A stretch of DNA of 64,000 nucleotides from Silurus meridionalis (GCF_014805685.1 NC_060886.1:13610108-13674107); one strand, 5' to 3'. Positions 1 through 14,994 are shown, counted from the first letter of the stretch. Numbers and translations: made by a program. The notes: generated by a model from the sequence alone, not told the origin.

Positions 1-3000
1 ACTCATTTAAATATGCAGCTTCTGCAATCATTACAGCCTTTGTAGGGCCTTTTAGCATTAGATTCTTGACAAGACAAGAGAGGCTTTGTGTGTGAGGTAC
101 AAGCATGAGACACAAGCTGTGATTAGAGATAAATAAGAATAAATATGGTAAAATCCCCTTGGATATTGCTCTAAACAGCTCTAAGTTCTCTTTTGGGAAG
201 GGACAGATAGCTTTAGATACATGATACTTTCTTATTTTTGCCCTAATGTCATCAAGGACATGACATGCAAACATAACAATTATGTATCAAAGGGCAGTTA
301 ATTCAACACGATTGCAATGACATATATAACAATATAAAAACAAGGAAAGTGGAAGTCAACCAGGGTATGGGACACATGACATGAAGTGAGATGCTGGTTT
401 TTTGCTAACTAAATACTGAGTGAAAATTTGTACATTTCATGTTTGTGCCAAACACAAGCTCAACAACTCTCAGTTTTGTTTATACCATAGTGCTATATGT
501 TGCCAATAAAACACATTTCTGACTTCTGACTTATTGCATGTTTCAATGGTAGGTGCTTTTCTGTTGATTTATAAAACTAACATAACTAAAACTAACCAAT
601 AACAAAACTGACATACACTATGCAAAAGTAATTGTATTTGGCTAAAACTATATGTAAGTGAGGTTGCTTTATGAGCTACGTTTTCATATATAATAGTTAC
701 ATTATTTACATATTATATATTATAGTTACAGTTACTGCTAAAAGAGATTCCATGCAAATACTATAAATCATTGTCAATGTAGTCATTAGAATTGGTCTAT
801 ATTTTACTACACTGGTTCCCAGTAAAACAAGTACGACTTACTTCAGTAAGAAAACGTCAGTACATGAGTAAGACTGACTTCAGTGATGAAAAGGAAAATG
901 TGAGTCACTGCTCTGTAAGGTTTAGTGTAATCATCTAGAAGCAAAACAGTCTGAAACATTCTGTGTACCTCTTGATTAATTACATTTATAAGGTGGTTAT
1001 CCTAATTGCTAACACATTTATGGCACCACTGTAAACTGCTTTGCTATCTTGCATAGTCTTGTATCAACCAGTTTGATCTTTCACTTTACCAAAATCGTTG
1101 ATATCAACGATTTTAAAAAGTGACATAATTATATTATTTAAAAGATAAAAATACCCTAGGAAATACCTTATGCCTGATCAGGTGGAGTTTTTAGGTTCTT
1201 TGTTTTTTATACTACTGTTTACATTTTTATGGTCTAATAAATAGCGCTGCCAAAACAGAGCTGATTGGGATTGGCCTTCAAAGATGGAAGAAATGAATTT
1301 TGTTGGAGGAGTATGTTTTAAATGTGTCAAGGACTGTCAGCTGAAATCAAAGGAGAATTTATGCATTGCAGTCACATCCTATTTCTGTCAGCCTTTCTCT
1401 TTCTCTAGTGGTCTTACTAAATCACATCTGCACCGGAAAAGGTGGTAACCAGTTTTTATTGTGGCATTGTAGACATAATGCATGTTTTTCTATGGTTTCT
1501 GACAGCTCTGTCACATTTTACAAATTGCCCAGGGCTCCAATATAATTTTACTCTATATCACTAACAGTCTTATTTAATGAACTTTGTCAGTGGAGAAAAA
1601 TATTACAAATGTTACCTGTAGTTTTAGGAATTCTCCCAACAGCTGTCAAGCATAGAGATTTGTGCAGCCTATAAAACAACATTTGGTCTGGTTTAATAAT
1701 TTCTACTCTCATTAGTGCCTACATACTATTAAAAGGTTTCAGAGCTCCTTCATCCTACGTCTTAAAATAAATTAACAAAGGATTCTTATTTACTCTTGAC
1801 TTTATCTCAAAATGCAGTATATTCACTTTTTTCAAGTTTATTTTTTTGTTCATTCTGGAAAACAGTTAAATTATATTACATTTAATTAGTTATTTAAGAG
1901 TGATTTGGTTTGATTTAGTTATAAATAACCTTGCATGGAAAACATAACCACTACACTTAGTTCACTGTCACTAAACCATATGTTTCCCATCACATCCTTG
2001 CAGTGCTCTCTGGGGTTAACCCCAAGCCAATTTCACTCAAATCACATTCATGCAGGGTCCTTAGTGGAACATCCATTATCTGACAAGCACAAATTTTCTG
2101 GAGGAAGGATTGAAGTGACTAGGTAATTTGTGTGCTGCTGTTTGTGATTTGAAACAGTGTGTTAGACTATAACAGTGATAGACAAGAATATTTGATTTAG
2201 GTTCAAGTATTCAAGGCGTAGTGATTTATATCAGAAAGCACAGTCTGGTAGATATTAGCTTGCCCACATTTGGCTCCATGCCCAGATTGTTGAATAAGTC
2301 CCCTATTGCACAGCTTTAGAACAGCTGGTCTATAAGAAGGTGTCAGGTTTGGTCATGAGAAAGTGAGTTTCTGAACAAACTGACTGGACATTGGCCTTTG
2401 ATTTCTTCGGGTTTCAAATGTCCTGCATTCATTCACATCTTGTTTTTTTTTTAAACAGGAATGTAGATTTATTTGTAACATTTACATTTATTTCTAAAGC
2501 ATTCTATAATATGCTGCTACCTAGATTTACTGATCACCAAGATTCAATGAATATAACTCCTAAAACTTGTTCATTCTTGTATCATTCTGTAAAAAAAAAA
2601 TCTCCATACAATCCCAAACTCAAACTCTTACAAACTCTACTTCCCAGAATACTATGTTGTTACTGACAGCATCCTCAAACTCTATTTTCCAAAATACCAC
2701 AGGAAGGTAATGAACTACAGACTATATGATATATACTATATTATCATAATTAATCACATGAAGTTGCTTTTAGCAATGCTCAAGTTTATAAAATAGCTTT
2801 GACCTCTGTTTGTTTCACTACTTTAACTATTACGGTGACTTGCTCAGTTTGTTACATTTTGCTTGCTCAAATTTGTTAAAGGATTTGCCGTTTTTATGTC
2901 TGCTTATTATTTATGTTTCCTTATTCTGATCCAAACCTGTATACAATGAAGGCCTTGAAAGAACTTTTTTCTACTTGTACGTGTAAGAGTTACAATAACA

Positions 3001-6000
3001 AGCAGTGATACAGTTTGTTTTAAAATATAAGATAATATGACCATAAATTATTTTTATTTACATCCTCATATTTTAGTCTCCTGTCTTTATGTTCATTCAC
3101 ACTACAGCTGGTCCATGTCTTCACTCTACGCAGGACCTCAGAAAGTCCATTCCTGAATTCTGAGGCAACTACGCAGGTGGCTGGCCCCAAAGTCCTCTGG
3201 GATACTGGAGGCCCTGGCCAGGACACAAACATTCAGAATCACACATATGCACATGTACAAATAAGGCTGAGCTCCACCCACTTTTGTATACTTATACAGA
3301 ACATTTACAATCCTCTTTAGATAGTGTACTAGCACACATATGTGTATTATGTATTATGTGCCTATACATATAAAATGTTTCCGTTGGATTGTTATTTGTG
3401 TATGTTGGTCTGAGCATGCTCATCCTAGTCAGCAGTCTGAGGCACATGGTTATGCACGTGTGATGGACTAATTATGGCCAAGTCTAAACATAATAAGAGG
3501 AGCATAAACACCAGCTCTCAGTGTAGCGCACACATGCTCTGGAGAGCAAAGTAATTCAGCCTCAAAGGCCAAGTAAAAAGCCACTGCAATGTTGAAAAAT
3601 GAGATGTGCATAAACATTTTACACCACCATTTATTTAAAAAAAAAGGCTTTACTGCAATTACTATATTCAGTGTGCCCATTGCTACTGGAATACGCATTA
3701 GAACAACCACAACCAATGAATTCTTGAATGAATTCCTGAACAAACACATAATTATTTGCAGGTGATTGTATTAGATGTCTAAAAATGAATTCATTTTATT
3801 ATAAGGAAAAAAAATAATATTTTGGCCAGAAAATATTTGTGATTTTGTCTGGGTTGCTGGATTGCACTCCACAAAATCAGAAAGAACATGTACCCATGTC
3901 ACATCCAACTTTTAAATCATACTTTTGCTAGTACATCAAGAACATCGAGGCAAGTAGTCCCTTGTGTATTGTTTATGAGTACATCATTATATGTTTATTT
4001 TCTTGTTATGAGTATTGATCCTTCGCAGATTTTAAAGTAGCCAGGAACAGCTGCATATTTTGCCACACACTACAGAATTGCACATGGCCCTGCCATATTG
4101 GATGTTAAATTACAATTATTAGGTTCTGGAAAACAAAATAGTTTTCAGCATATGTATTTACAAAAGAAGAAGTGCTATTGCAGGGACCAAAGTGCTACAC
4201 AATTCTCAGAAGGAAGACTTTAGAAGACACCCACATGTTGACTGCTATCCTTTCCTCTCTCCACATTTTCCTGTTTAGATTCAAGACTTCCCAAATGAGA
4301 GATATCCGTTACAGAACTAACAATCCAAACCATGACTCTTCTCCCTTTCCCCTACAGTATGCTGTTCCTTGTAAATAATTCAGTAGGAATAAACAGCATG
4401 AATGAAGAAAAGGTCCACTTTTGGTGCAGCTGTGAAGAGAAGCCCCCTCTCCTGACCGCAAATATATGTGAATTGTCACATTTCCCAAAGAGCAGGGATA
4501 TTTTATACAGAAATCAGTCACAGACTGATAAAAAAGAGTGCCTGTAATAGGGGGATAAAACCAACTTCAGTCCACCAACTGGGTTTTCCTTTAAAAATAT
4601 CATATGCAGATGTGAAACATTTTTCTGCTTCATGTGATCCCATGTGTTTATGCTTACGAACCTGCATTCATGTTGAGGATCAATGTAAATATGACCACAC
4701 ATCAAAGGCTTTGCACACAGGTACAAAATTCCCAGATACTTATTGAAGAAACCATTTATTGGGAAACTTAGACAGGCATTGTTTTCTATACTGCTGAAAC
4801 TGAAATAGTTTATTTATATATAATAGAACAATAAATTATAAGCAAGACTAAGAGGAGTTGCTTTTCTCACAGTCAGCCATTCTGAATTTTCTTTTGCTTC
4901 TATTCCATGTAGAGATATGGGAACGGACAGGACTTTCTAAATATCTGATTGACACATTGACCCCTGGGCTCCAGGCCAAAAGTGCTTCTATATTATGTTT
5001 GATTTTAAATGGTAAAGGTCATCTTTTGGAGCATATTTCCCATAATTTTATGTAAGTTTTTTTTATGTTGCCCATGAGAGACCAAGTACTCAAACTAGAT
5101 TTAGATTTATACTCTATAATTTATACTTGACATTGTTTATGCAAAGATTTCTGTCTAAAATTAAACTGTTGTAGTTCATTAGGTCTGCTGGGGAAATAAC
5201 ATACAAAAAATTAAATAGCTTTAATTTTAACAGTGGATATTAATTTCAAAATGTCTCTTGTAACAATGTATAGAATTAGTCAGCTCCTGATATGGATATC
5301 CTAATTGTTTTAAACTGCTGTGGAAACTGTGATGACCTAAACAGGGATGATTGTTACTGTATATGGGTTTTTGTGTCCGTCTGAGCCCCTGCTTGTCTGT
5401 TAGCACTGGCACTGGCTTTCTCCCCACACATGCATGCAGCTCTGGACTTCCTCACACTCCAGTTGTCCTTTTTCTTCTATTGCTGTCTTGCTTTTTGTCT
5501 CTGCGGCTCTGTGTTTATTGGCACTCAGTGGGGCTCTGAACAAACTGAAGCCGAAGTTTACCATTTAAAGACAAAACGAGGAGCTAGACAGCTCTCAGGG
5601 CATACTCAGGGCCAAATCTCATTATAGGCAAATGAGCACAGAATGTCTACTGGTTCAGTTATTTGTACTTGTAGCTTCTGTGTGTATGCCAAATTCTGGA
5701 AATTGGTGAACCCAAACTACATTTCCAACCAATAACCTAATGCTTGGAATTTGTTATTTGTACACAATTCACTGTAGGCACTTTAATTGGCATCTGCTAA
5801 CAAAGTCATGTACATTTATTTGAAGACTAAATGCCGTTGTTGCCTGTTATTTGCTTTACATGGCCCTTGACCTGCTGTGTATCCTAAGACAAGAGCAAGT
5901 TTATTATCTAAAGAATGTAAAGGCCATGTCAGGTCCAAGCAAATGTCAGACTGATGGACTTTTAGATATAAATGTCACATATTTTAATTGTTTACACCAA

Positions 6001-8950
6001 AGAGTTGTGTAAACATTTAAATACCATAGTTGCCAATTACTTAATAATTATGTAGGGGTGGTCTAAGGGTATCTTTAAGAGCATGACCCATAACCCCCTC
6101 TTAGAGAGATTAACTCTCTGTATCTATAGTCTATTTTTCCAGTCCTTTAGTTCAGAACAAAGCTTTCCAACCGTGGTCTAGCAGTACGTCCACTCAAGCA
6201 CATTTAAGTGTTTTCTTGAACACACACTTTAACTCCGGAAGGGCTGTTAGTTAGTTGGTTAGCTTAATTATGTGTGTTGGGAGCAGGGAGCAGCGAAGCA
6301 GCTAGGAACCTGCCCAAAAGTTTGCAACTAGTTTATTAACTCTCATGAAATGGTAACATGAAAGTTGGCATGATCACACTGGGCTGTGTATAAAGTTGTG
6401 CCTGTATTTAAAACAACAAACCATGTACAATTCTGACTTCAAACTTGCATATTTTGTCAGAACCAGAGCTGGATTAAATTCAGTGCTGCTGTTAACTGTT
6501 GTTATAACCACTATGTTGAACATTTATGTGTTGTAAATGTAAATAACCGGTAACCGGTAACCGGTTACTGCAAAACATTATGATCCATTTTTGCAGCAAA
6601 TTCAGAACAAATGAGTGCCGCTATATGCTTCAACATAAGACATAAGGTGTAAGGAAAATCTAACCCTTTTTTAAACCTTTTTATTAACAGGGTTTTTTTA
6701 AACGGTTTAAATAGCCAATACATACATTTACATATTTTTCAATTGGGATCAAGAAACAGTGCAAAAATAGTGTTAATATTGAAGATATTGATGATTTATT
6801 TTAAAAAGTTTATAAAAACAAACTCCTGCCTGGAAAGTATATAATACTTCCAGTGAAGAAAGGAGAACCTTCTCTGCGTAGATAATAATGTAACTTTTGG
6901 ACTGGTTTCAGAATATACCTCTTACAAAAAGCATGTTTTCCGAGATGGATATTTTCATTTCTGATGGATAGTTTGTTTAATTTTCTTTGATAGGTGTTGA
7001 GATACTGCCACCTGACAATTCCACTCCACACCAACAGAGCTCCCCATAAACATAATACTAATAAACAGATGTATATATTCACATTCATTATTAGCTCATT
7101 AGCAAAGTTTCCTTGCTGCTGATTGCATTTCTGAGCTTTCATTTTTCAGTTTGTACAATTCTGAGACAAACACTTTCATCAACCTTGAGCTGTTAACTAT
7201 TCAAAAATCCCTAAGAAAAGAAACCTACATGCATTATGTATACATAATATTTGGTTTAGTGCATGTAATTATATCAGATTGTTCTAGATTGTTGGTTCTT
7301 AAAGTTATACTTGGATAGACACAAGATGCATGTCTGTCAGCATCTCATCACCTTAACCTGCACTTCTTTCATAACTCCTTTACCAAACAGCACGAATGCT
7401 TTGTGCACATCACATCACTTTACAGAAAATAAATGAACAGTCCAGATGATTAAGAATTCTGTTCTTTCTCTTGTTCCATCTCCACCTCTCCATTTTTTTC
7501 CATTCAGTTTCCCACGCCAGTGCTGCAGTGTTCTGGGACAGCATGTGTACGTGGGTGGGGGTGTAAGGAACATACACGCCAGCTTTGGGGTTTTAGAGCA
7601 GCTCCTATGACTAATAGGATCCGGGACTAAGGCATACAACACTACTGCTTGGATTTTTGCCCTGGAACAGACTATTGCTCTCACACATGTGTGGAAGGGA
7701 GATTGGAATTTGTATGGATTCCATGGACTAGCCTGTTCTTCACGTTTGCTAGAATGCACATTGATGTGTTACATCTGCTGTACTGGGATGAAGTGTACAT
7801 ACAGAAACTCAATAGAGATTTATTAATTCTAGCTTAAGTCAAGTCACATTTTATTATTGTGCAGAATGAATGAGTCTGTTCAACACTGGTCAGTGACATG
7901 TTGCTATGCATTCAGTGTAATTCTCAAAAGAAAATGTTGTGCATGTTGGTGACTATTTAATTTTAATACACAATGTCGAATGAAGAAATAAATACATTAC
8001 TACATTTACAGGGTTTACAATGAAACTTTTATTGTATCAATAATAAGATTTTATATTTTTATTGTTTTATTTTATTTTATTTTTGAATTCTTTTTAAATG
8101 ACTTTTGACTTTTTTAAATGACAGATCAAGGGTTCTGGGAGCAGGAACCGTAGATCTTTGCTAGGAGTTTATATTTTGTCAAAAATGATTGTCTGTTCAA
8201 AACTAGATTAATAGATGGCTGCTATTTTTCTGGCCATATTTTGGCAATTGTGAAGGTGCAAATATATTATGTTTTAAATTGTATTATTATACTGTATATA
8301 ATGGAAAAGTTAAGACATTGCTGTTTCCTGATAGTGTACAGTGAAAAGGGTGACCTAACCAAACTCAATATGAGAGCTAAGCAAAGCAGGTAAATAGGTT
8401 AACGGGTAATAAGGAAAAAAAAAAAGTGGTTGAAAGAAAAGCCGGAGGAGGTCACAAGGCTAAAATAGTGAAAAGCAGGAGATTTATGTGTATAAGAAAG
8501 GAAAGGAAAAAAAGTGAGAGAAACAGGAAATGGCCTGTGATTGTTTTGTTCATTTCGCCGAGTTTGAGAACGTTGAGAATTTAAACTTTCCGTGATATAT
8601 GCAGTGCACTTACATCCTTTCACCATCCGTGATGTGAGTCATCACCTCATCACACACCCACTTTAAGAATTTTGTTTGCATTTTCTAGAGGTATTAATTG
8701 CCATGCTGTAGCCCACTCCCTTCCTTTACTTGTCAACTCGTTCATAGCTTCCCTGCTGATTACATAAGGACTGTACTTTCTTTATCCAAGTGTCACTCAA
8801 ATATTTTTTTTTCCTCACATCCTCTTTGTCCATGTCCGATTTAGGGGTTAAATAATAAATGTTTGTTTTCTGTTTCTGAAATAGTGTAACCTCAGCACCA
8901 AAGTGCTTTCTTTTTGTTTCGCTTGAAAGTCCATCCTTGTATTTAAACGG
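1..8950. other. Gene-free stretch, probable early col4a2 intron (part 1)
   Basis: No exon with credible splice sites and family similarity is visible on either strand. The open frames here (for example 6810-7142 and 7415-7759 on the minus strand) have no recognisable domain and unremarkable composition. I looked for the cysteine-rich 7S exon of a type IV collagen and did not find it. The DNA is AT-rich with scattered homopolymers and one short tandem palindrome at 6544-6567. Because the first collagen exon seen at 13676 matches the fourth or so coding exon of COL4A2, this stretch is most simply intron. It could instead include sequence outside the gene if the upstream exons are missing from this locus. 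Confidence 0.5.
6544..6567. repeat. Three tandem TAACCGG units forming a palindrome
   Basis: The heptamer TAACCGG is repeated three times and closed by TTA, so the array reads the same on both strands around its centre. CpG-containing repeats of this kind are rare in the surrounding AT-rich DNA. It may be a terminal piece of an old transposon or a chance expansion; no function is implied. Confidence 0.5.
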
Positions 8951-8959
8951 TTCAGCTTG

Positions 8960-8960
<1 letters not shown>

Positions 8961-9012
<52 letters not shown>
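8961..9012. repeat. (CA)n microsatellite
   Basis: About 26 uninterrupted CA dinucleotides in presumed col4a2 intron. Likely length-polymorphic. Confidence 0.95.
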
Positions 9013-9013
<1 letters not shown>

Positions 9014-11615
9014 ATTTCCCTTTTCTTTCAGGTTCCACATCAAGAAATATCTGTGATTTATATACACCATAGGTCCTTTTCACCTGAGAATGCGCTGTAC
9101 AGGTTACCAAGACTTTGAAGCAAGTGCTTAAACACTACAGCTCTAATGGTTCCTGTGCCGATGATCTCGGTCGATATGAGCCGTATTTACTTTATTTATG
9201 CCTTTTCACACATTATTTTACAAGATGGACTTTTTGATTGTAGAGTCTAATTTTGTTATTTAAGTGCAAGAGAACATTGGATGTCTGCAAGATGCGTCAG
9301 TTTTTATGACTGTAAAATTAAACAATACTGGCACTGCAATCTTTTTTTTTTTTTAGATGTGGGGGCTTACATTTTCTTTTCTCCTTTCTCTTGTATTCTG
9401 AGTTGTGGCTAACTTTGAATCAATCATAAAAGCCTCTTTTGTACTACACTTGTCTTTTTCTTGGTTAAGGGCTTGAGGTCTGATAATGCTTAAAGTATGG
9501 CTCGTTGTCTGGGCTGCTACGCTCCCTCATAGAAAGAAACACAAATATGACAGCTGTGGGCTCGAACATGAGTGGTCCAATAGCAGAATTCCACTTTATT
9601 CCATATAGCTAACATCAGTATTCTTGCACATAGAAATGTCATTTAAAATGTAAGGATAGATATCCCACACAAAGACATCTATTTTATTCAAAAAGGGGGC
9701 TGCAAAATGTATTTTTTGCTCGTTATTATAATTATGTTGTTTTTTTTGTTTTTTGTTTTTTAAATTCTTGCTGTATATTAATTCTGTTTGTTATTGGCTT
9801 CAATGTGTACACATATTTGTGCTCTCAACTTTACATGCTCATCAAGTTCATCCTGGTATAGAGGAATGTGAATAAGTCTCTTTGCATGGTTTAATCATGT
9901 TTACACACTGACATCAGAGCAGATATTAAGTGAGTTTTTGTCTCGGGTAGGATACAATATTTAACATTTCAATAGAACAATAGAATAACACTGATTTTGC
10001 AAGCTGGTGTTTGGAGTATTTGGAGTTACCTGGCACATACCAATATTACACAAGCATGTGATATCTTTTAGGCGCATGATCTAGTGGTAACGCCCTTATA
10101 AAGAGTTTGTCTGGTGTGGCAGAGATATGAAACTACAAAGGATCAGGGCCTTGTGTTTGGGCTTCATTTTTCTTTAGATGTTTTTGAACCAAATAAGCAT
10201 GATGCATGTCCACATCTATGAGCAAAGACAGTCATAACATCCCCCAGCTTTGAAGGCTCTCCAGTTCTCCATTTGTGATAATTCACACCACATTTTATTT
10301 ACTACCATTATGGTTAGAAAACCTCAAATCCTGTTGCTTGTGAGAGCAAATGGAGAGGTGTCAGTGGCTGAACAGAACACCTGTCTCAGTGCCTGAAATA
10401 GAGCAAGAGTTTAACAGTAGCTGCCTGTCACAACCAAGATCCTAGCACTCCCCCTTCGAGCTCTGCTGATTAATTCACAGTTTTAATTATTTTATTGTTT
10501 CTTTGTTTGTTTTAAACACATGCCAAATTGTGATTTTTAATCATGTCAGCTGTTACATAAGTGACACTGACACGAATGAACTGACTAGAAGGAAGCTTTA
10601 ACTGATCACCCAAAATGTACACGAATACAAGCTGCATATCTTTTTCAAAAAGTTATTCTATTATTATTGGTCTATTTTACCAAAAATGTCCAACCCCCTG
10701 CTGTATTGATTTTCTAGTAGGGCACTCACTATTGCATTAAAGATAGTAATTTAAGCATAAGACCACCAATTAATATAAAGTGGTTGTAATATATAATAAG
10801 CTGCCTTTCTTTGGGAAAAGCTTTTTTGTTACATCCATTTCTAGTTGTTCGAGTAGATTTGTTGCAACTTATGCCCTTTAGGGAACAGTTTCTTTTGTTT
10901 TGGACGTTTTCCAGACAACCTGGTCAAAACCCATTAGAAAGACATCTGACATTTGTAATTTTTATTAATGCTTAAATATTTGTTCAGAAGTGTACTATTA
11001 TAGCTTTGTGTTCTGGTCTGTAGAATCTGTAGTTCAAAGCTACAGTAATTTCTCCTCGATTCTCACAGAATTTTTCCAAATCAGCAATTTCTCGGCATTT
11101 CCTCTATGACCCCATAGGACTGCACTATTTCCCATGAAGTCAGTGGCTCAGTACACAATACCATTCATTACATTTTTTGCTATAGGATTTCTGTGGGTAA
11201 ATGATGTTGTAAAACCCAAAGGAACATCAAACATGAAATTTCACTGACACTGTATTGTATAGCGATAATTGTATGTTTTACTGAGTAGATATTAAAGCTT
11301 TTCAGTTTTCAGTATTTTCAGTGTCTGAAGAAACACTTGCTGCCCCAAAAGCTATTTTATTGCGAATTTAACCCCAATGCTTTTCATCGCATTTCTTTCA
11401 GCCCTTACTACAGCTCTAATCTTTTTTCTATGTGCCCATATTCTAGTAGGAGCAGATGTAGACTGATTGTCTTTTAAGTGTGTATTTGAGCTAGTAGCTC
11501 TGGCTATCAGTGCAGATTTCAGTGAAGTGGGCTATTTCAGCTCCATTACAGAGTACAATGCAAGTCTCAACACAGAAATTCCAGTATAGACCTGTGTGCA
11601 CTAATACTACTTTGA

Positions 11616-11618
<3 letters not shown>

Positions 11619-11690
<72 letters not shown>
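11619..11690. repeat. (TA)n microsatellite
   Basis: About 36 TA units without interruption. The open frames that run through it on both strands are composed of Tyr-Ile repeats and are artefacts of the repeat. Confidence 0.95.
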
Positions 11691-11693
<3 letters not shown>

Positions 11694-12151
11694 ACAATTC
11701 AGCTCTTCATGTTAATCTTTTTCCCTGTGACAAAGATTTTACTTTGGATACTTATTAATCATTAGGATGAATTCATGGCTGCATGGATCATTGAAGTGAG
11801 ACATAATTTCACTTGAGTAATAAATTTTGCATTATATCCAGGTTTGGGGTATACAGGATATGATAATACTATGGTCAATTATTTGGAAAAGTGGTTTAGT
11901 AGCATTAGGTGTTTAGACTGATGGCAGCTTCAGAAGGGGTGTAGTTTGTAGCTTGTCAGTTGTGTTTAAAAAATCCAGCAGCTGATGCACAGTTAGTTAT
12001 TTTGAATGAAGCAGAGCCAGCTGTAATTAGAGCTTAGAAAGAACACATTTCCAGTGTGGTATGGTTTTAAAAGCCGCCAGACGGACACAGTGCATAATGT
12101 ATGTGAGCATTGCCATCTAGTGGTCATATATATTATATCAGGGTAAAACAT

Positions 12152-12155
<4 letters not shown>

Positions 12156-12233
<78 letters not shown>
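12156..12233. repeat. (TA)n microsatellite
   Basis: About 39 TA units directly abutting an old dispersed repeat that starts at 12234, consistent with insertion of a transposon into or next to a TA tract. Confidence 0.95.
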
Positions 12234-12236
<3 letters not shown>

Positions 12237-13675
12237 CTGAAACAAGCGAATATTTTGATAATGGATTAATTTGACGGTTTTATTTTTTAATAATTGGGTA
12301 AAAACAAAACAAAAACTATAGAAAATATAGGGTATTTATGTATAAAAGTGTACTTTAAAAATGTAAAAGCCACATACTGAGTTTAATTATCTTTAATGTT
12401 GATATTTTTAAGCGTATAGTAGCTGGTTGTTGAGGAGTGCATGGGGGATTTCTCCTTCGAACAAATTCACTCATGTCTTTTCAGTCTGTAAAAAGAAAAA
12501 ACCAAAACAAAACAGCATTTGTGTATGAAATGTGAAGCATTTTTTGTAAATCAATGTTTTGTTTTTAATGATAATAGAAGATAGCAAGTTGACAACAATG
12601 CATAAAAAATCAATATCAAATAAATACCACATTGTTTTGAGAATTTTTGTTTAAAAATACACAGGCATTTCTTTTTAAGTTGTGATGACAAACATCTAGA
12701 ATGTATAATTAATTTAATGTTGTATAATAATTAAATGATATATGCATAAATTAAAGATACAAAAAACTGAAAACAAGCATTTGCATATATAGTAAAGCCA
12801 CAGTAAATCACGTTTGAAAACATAAGTTAACTAATGCGATAAAAGAGAATGGAACTGAGAAACACAGCAAGCTTACAGGCCTGATTAAAAATAACAAAAT
12901 AAAATGCATTGGTGTAGAAATGCATAAGCATTCACTGAAATCACAACAGTTTACTGTTATTTGCTGCTTTTAGATTTAGTGTTTGTTCGAGCTGATTGTG
13001 TAACCTGATGCTCTCGAGTCACGACAGAACAGATCCAGTGCGACTCTAATACAGAGTTATTATTTTTTATTATTCTCAAACTGCTTCGAGGTAATACTAT
13101 GCAATATGCATTAGCTTAAAGAAAAAGAAAAAAAGTGTGGTGAACATGTACGTTTTCAGTATTTATTTTGCTCCCCACCAAAAAATAAGTGAATAAAATT
13201 AAATCTCCTTCAACAATTGATTTCATTTTTTATAAAATTATTTATAACAGTTTTACTTTTTTAATTATAAGTAGTATATTTTTTATGACACACCAATTCC
13301 AATAGCTTTTCTCTTTCATTGGGCATTATATGATATATAAAAATATACAGTATGTACATGGAGAGAGAGTAGTATACTAGTGACTGTTGGATTTGTTTAA
13401 TCCTTTTGTGGTGTTGTAATATGTTTTTGTTATCGTCAGGAGATTTTGGATATAGGCTTATAGTCTTTTTCTCACTTTTTTTCTCTGATAAGGTAAGTGC
13501 TTTTATCCATCATAATTCCTTTTATTTAAAATTGTGCTGCCTTTGCCTTCGTAATCATTTTCTATTTTATATTCTTCTACATGACTAACTTAAATCATGC
13601 CCTGTTGAGTTTTCTGAAATTTCAGATCTATATGTATTTTAATCTTTGTAATACATCCTTCTTTTTTAATTACAG

Positions 13676-14091
13676 GGTCAGCCAGGCTTGCTTGGCCCTC
13701 AGGGCCCTCAAGGGCCTCCGGGACGTACAGGTGATCCTGGCTTGGAGGGTTTTAAGGGAGAGAAGGGTACGTCGGGTGAAAAAGGCATCACAGGACCGAA
13801 AGGAGCTCAGGTGTGTTTAACATTGCTTCAAAAAGCTTATTCAAAATTATTAAATATTTTAATAGTGCTAATGTAAATTCAGACATTTTTACCAGCATTG
13901 GTATTGGAATAATTGTAATGAAATTGTGTCCGCTAACAAAATTAAGTAATCCACTTTCCTGTCATGTGCTCCTTTAGGGAATGATAGGAAGTCCAGGGTT
14001 TCCGGGAGCAAATGGTATTCCAGTAAGTGGCTTTTTTTAGTGGATGTATTGATTACATATCATATAGGCTTATGACCAAAAGTTTATCTTT

Positions 14092-14155
<64 letters not shown>

Positions 14156-14920
14156 AATGTGTTATATTACAGATTATTTGTATTACATTTTACCTCTGGC
14201 CCCTCATCTTTTCAGGGTCACCCAGGGCAACAAGGACCTCGAGGAAAACCTGGTGCTGATGGCTGTAATGGAACTCGGGGAGACCCTGGATTACCTGGCA
14301 ATTATGGGATTGATGGTGCTTTTGGAGAAAAAGTATGTGGAATGCATTCATTTTAACTAAAAAGTACAACAAAGGGTGTCAACTTAAAAAATTGTATTTC
14401 GATTTTATTGTACATTTCAAAACCTTGCATCACATACTCTGCCTCTGTACCTATCACTTTTATTAATTCCTCTGCAGGGTCAGCCAGGCAGGAAGGGTGA
14501 GAAAGGCGACTCCTTGGAGATTAGCGTTTATATGGAGAGATTCCGGGTAAGTGTGGAAGTAAAGGTTTTAAGAAAAAAAGAGTAGTACATATTGAAATAA
14601 ATTGAGTAGGTAAGCTTTACTCAGTTCTGTGTTATCAGTATATTATCAATACTATCATCTTTCATTTTACATTAGGGTGAGCCAGGTCTTCCAGGATATC
14701 CAGGACATATAGTGAGTTTAACAACACCTAATCTTTTTTAGATTTATAAAGTTTTAGTTCAAAAGCACCATTCATTTTGAACTATTTTATTTATTTATTT
14801 ATTTATTTTTAAATTAGGGCCCTGCTGGTGCAAAAGGGTTTCAAGGACGACCAGGTATCATGGGTGCTAGGGTGAGTGTGTAATATTAATTATTTAATTT
14901 ATACTTTTAGATACATGTGT

Positions 14921-14994
<74 letters not shown>

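Larger units (their letters stand above)
9013..13675. other. Gene-free stretch, probable early col4a2 intron (part 2)
   Basis: No supported exon. It contains two (TA)n tracts (11619-11690 and 12156-12233). Right after the second tract, near 12234, there is an old-repeat-like start (AGGGCTGAAACAAGCGAA) that resembles the ends of non-autonomous fish DNA transposons. I see no coding capacity. A 53-bp segment at about 13439-13491 has an AG in front, a GT behind and an open frame in phase with the next exon, but it lacks the cysteines expected of the 7S region and I do not call it. Confidence 0.5.

Noticed and set aside
6810..7142. 110-codon minus-strand frame with a hydrophobic segment
   Set aside because: No recognised family, no splice context, and AT-rich composition like its surroundings.
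7415..7759. 114-codon minus-strand frame
   Set aside because: No domain, biased composition, and no supporting promoter or splice sites.
13439..13491. Possible extra col4a2 exon with AG...GT borders and an open frame in the right phase
   Set aside because: It translates to a hydrophobic, Phe-rich stretch without glycine repeats or the cysteines of the 7S domain, so it does not fit the family.
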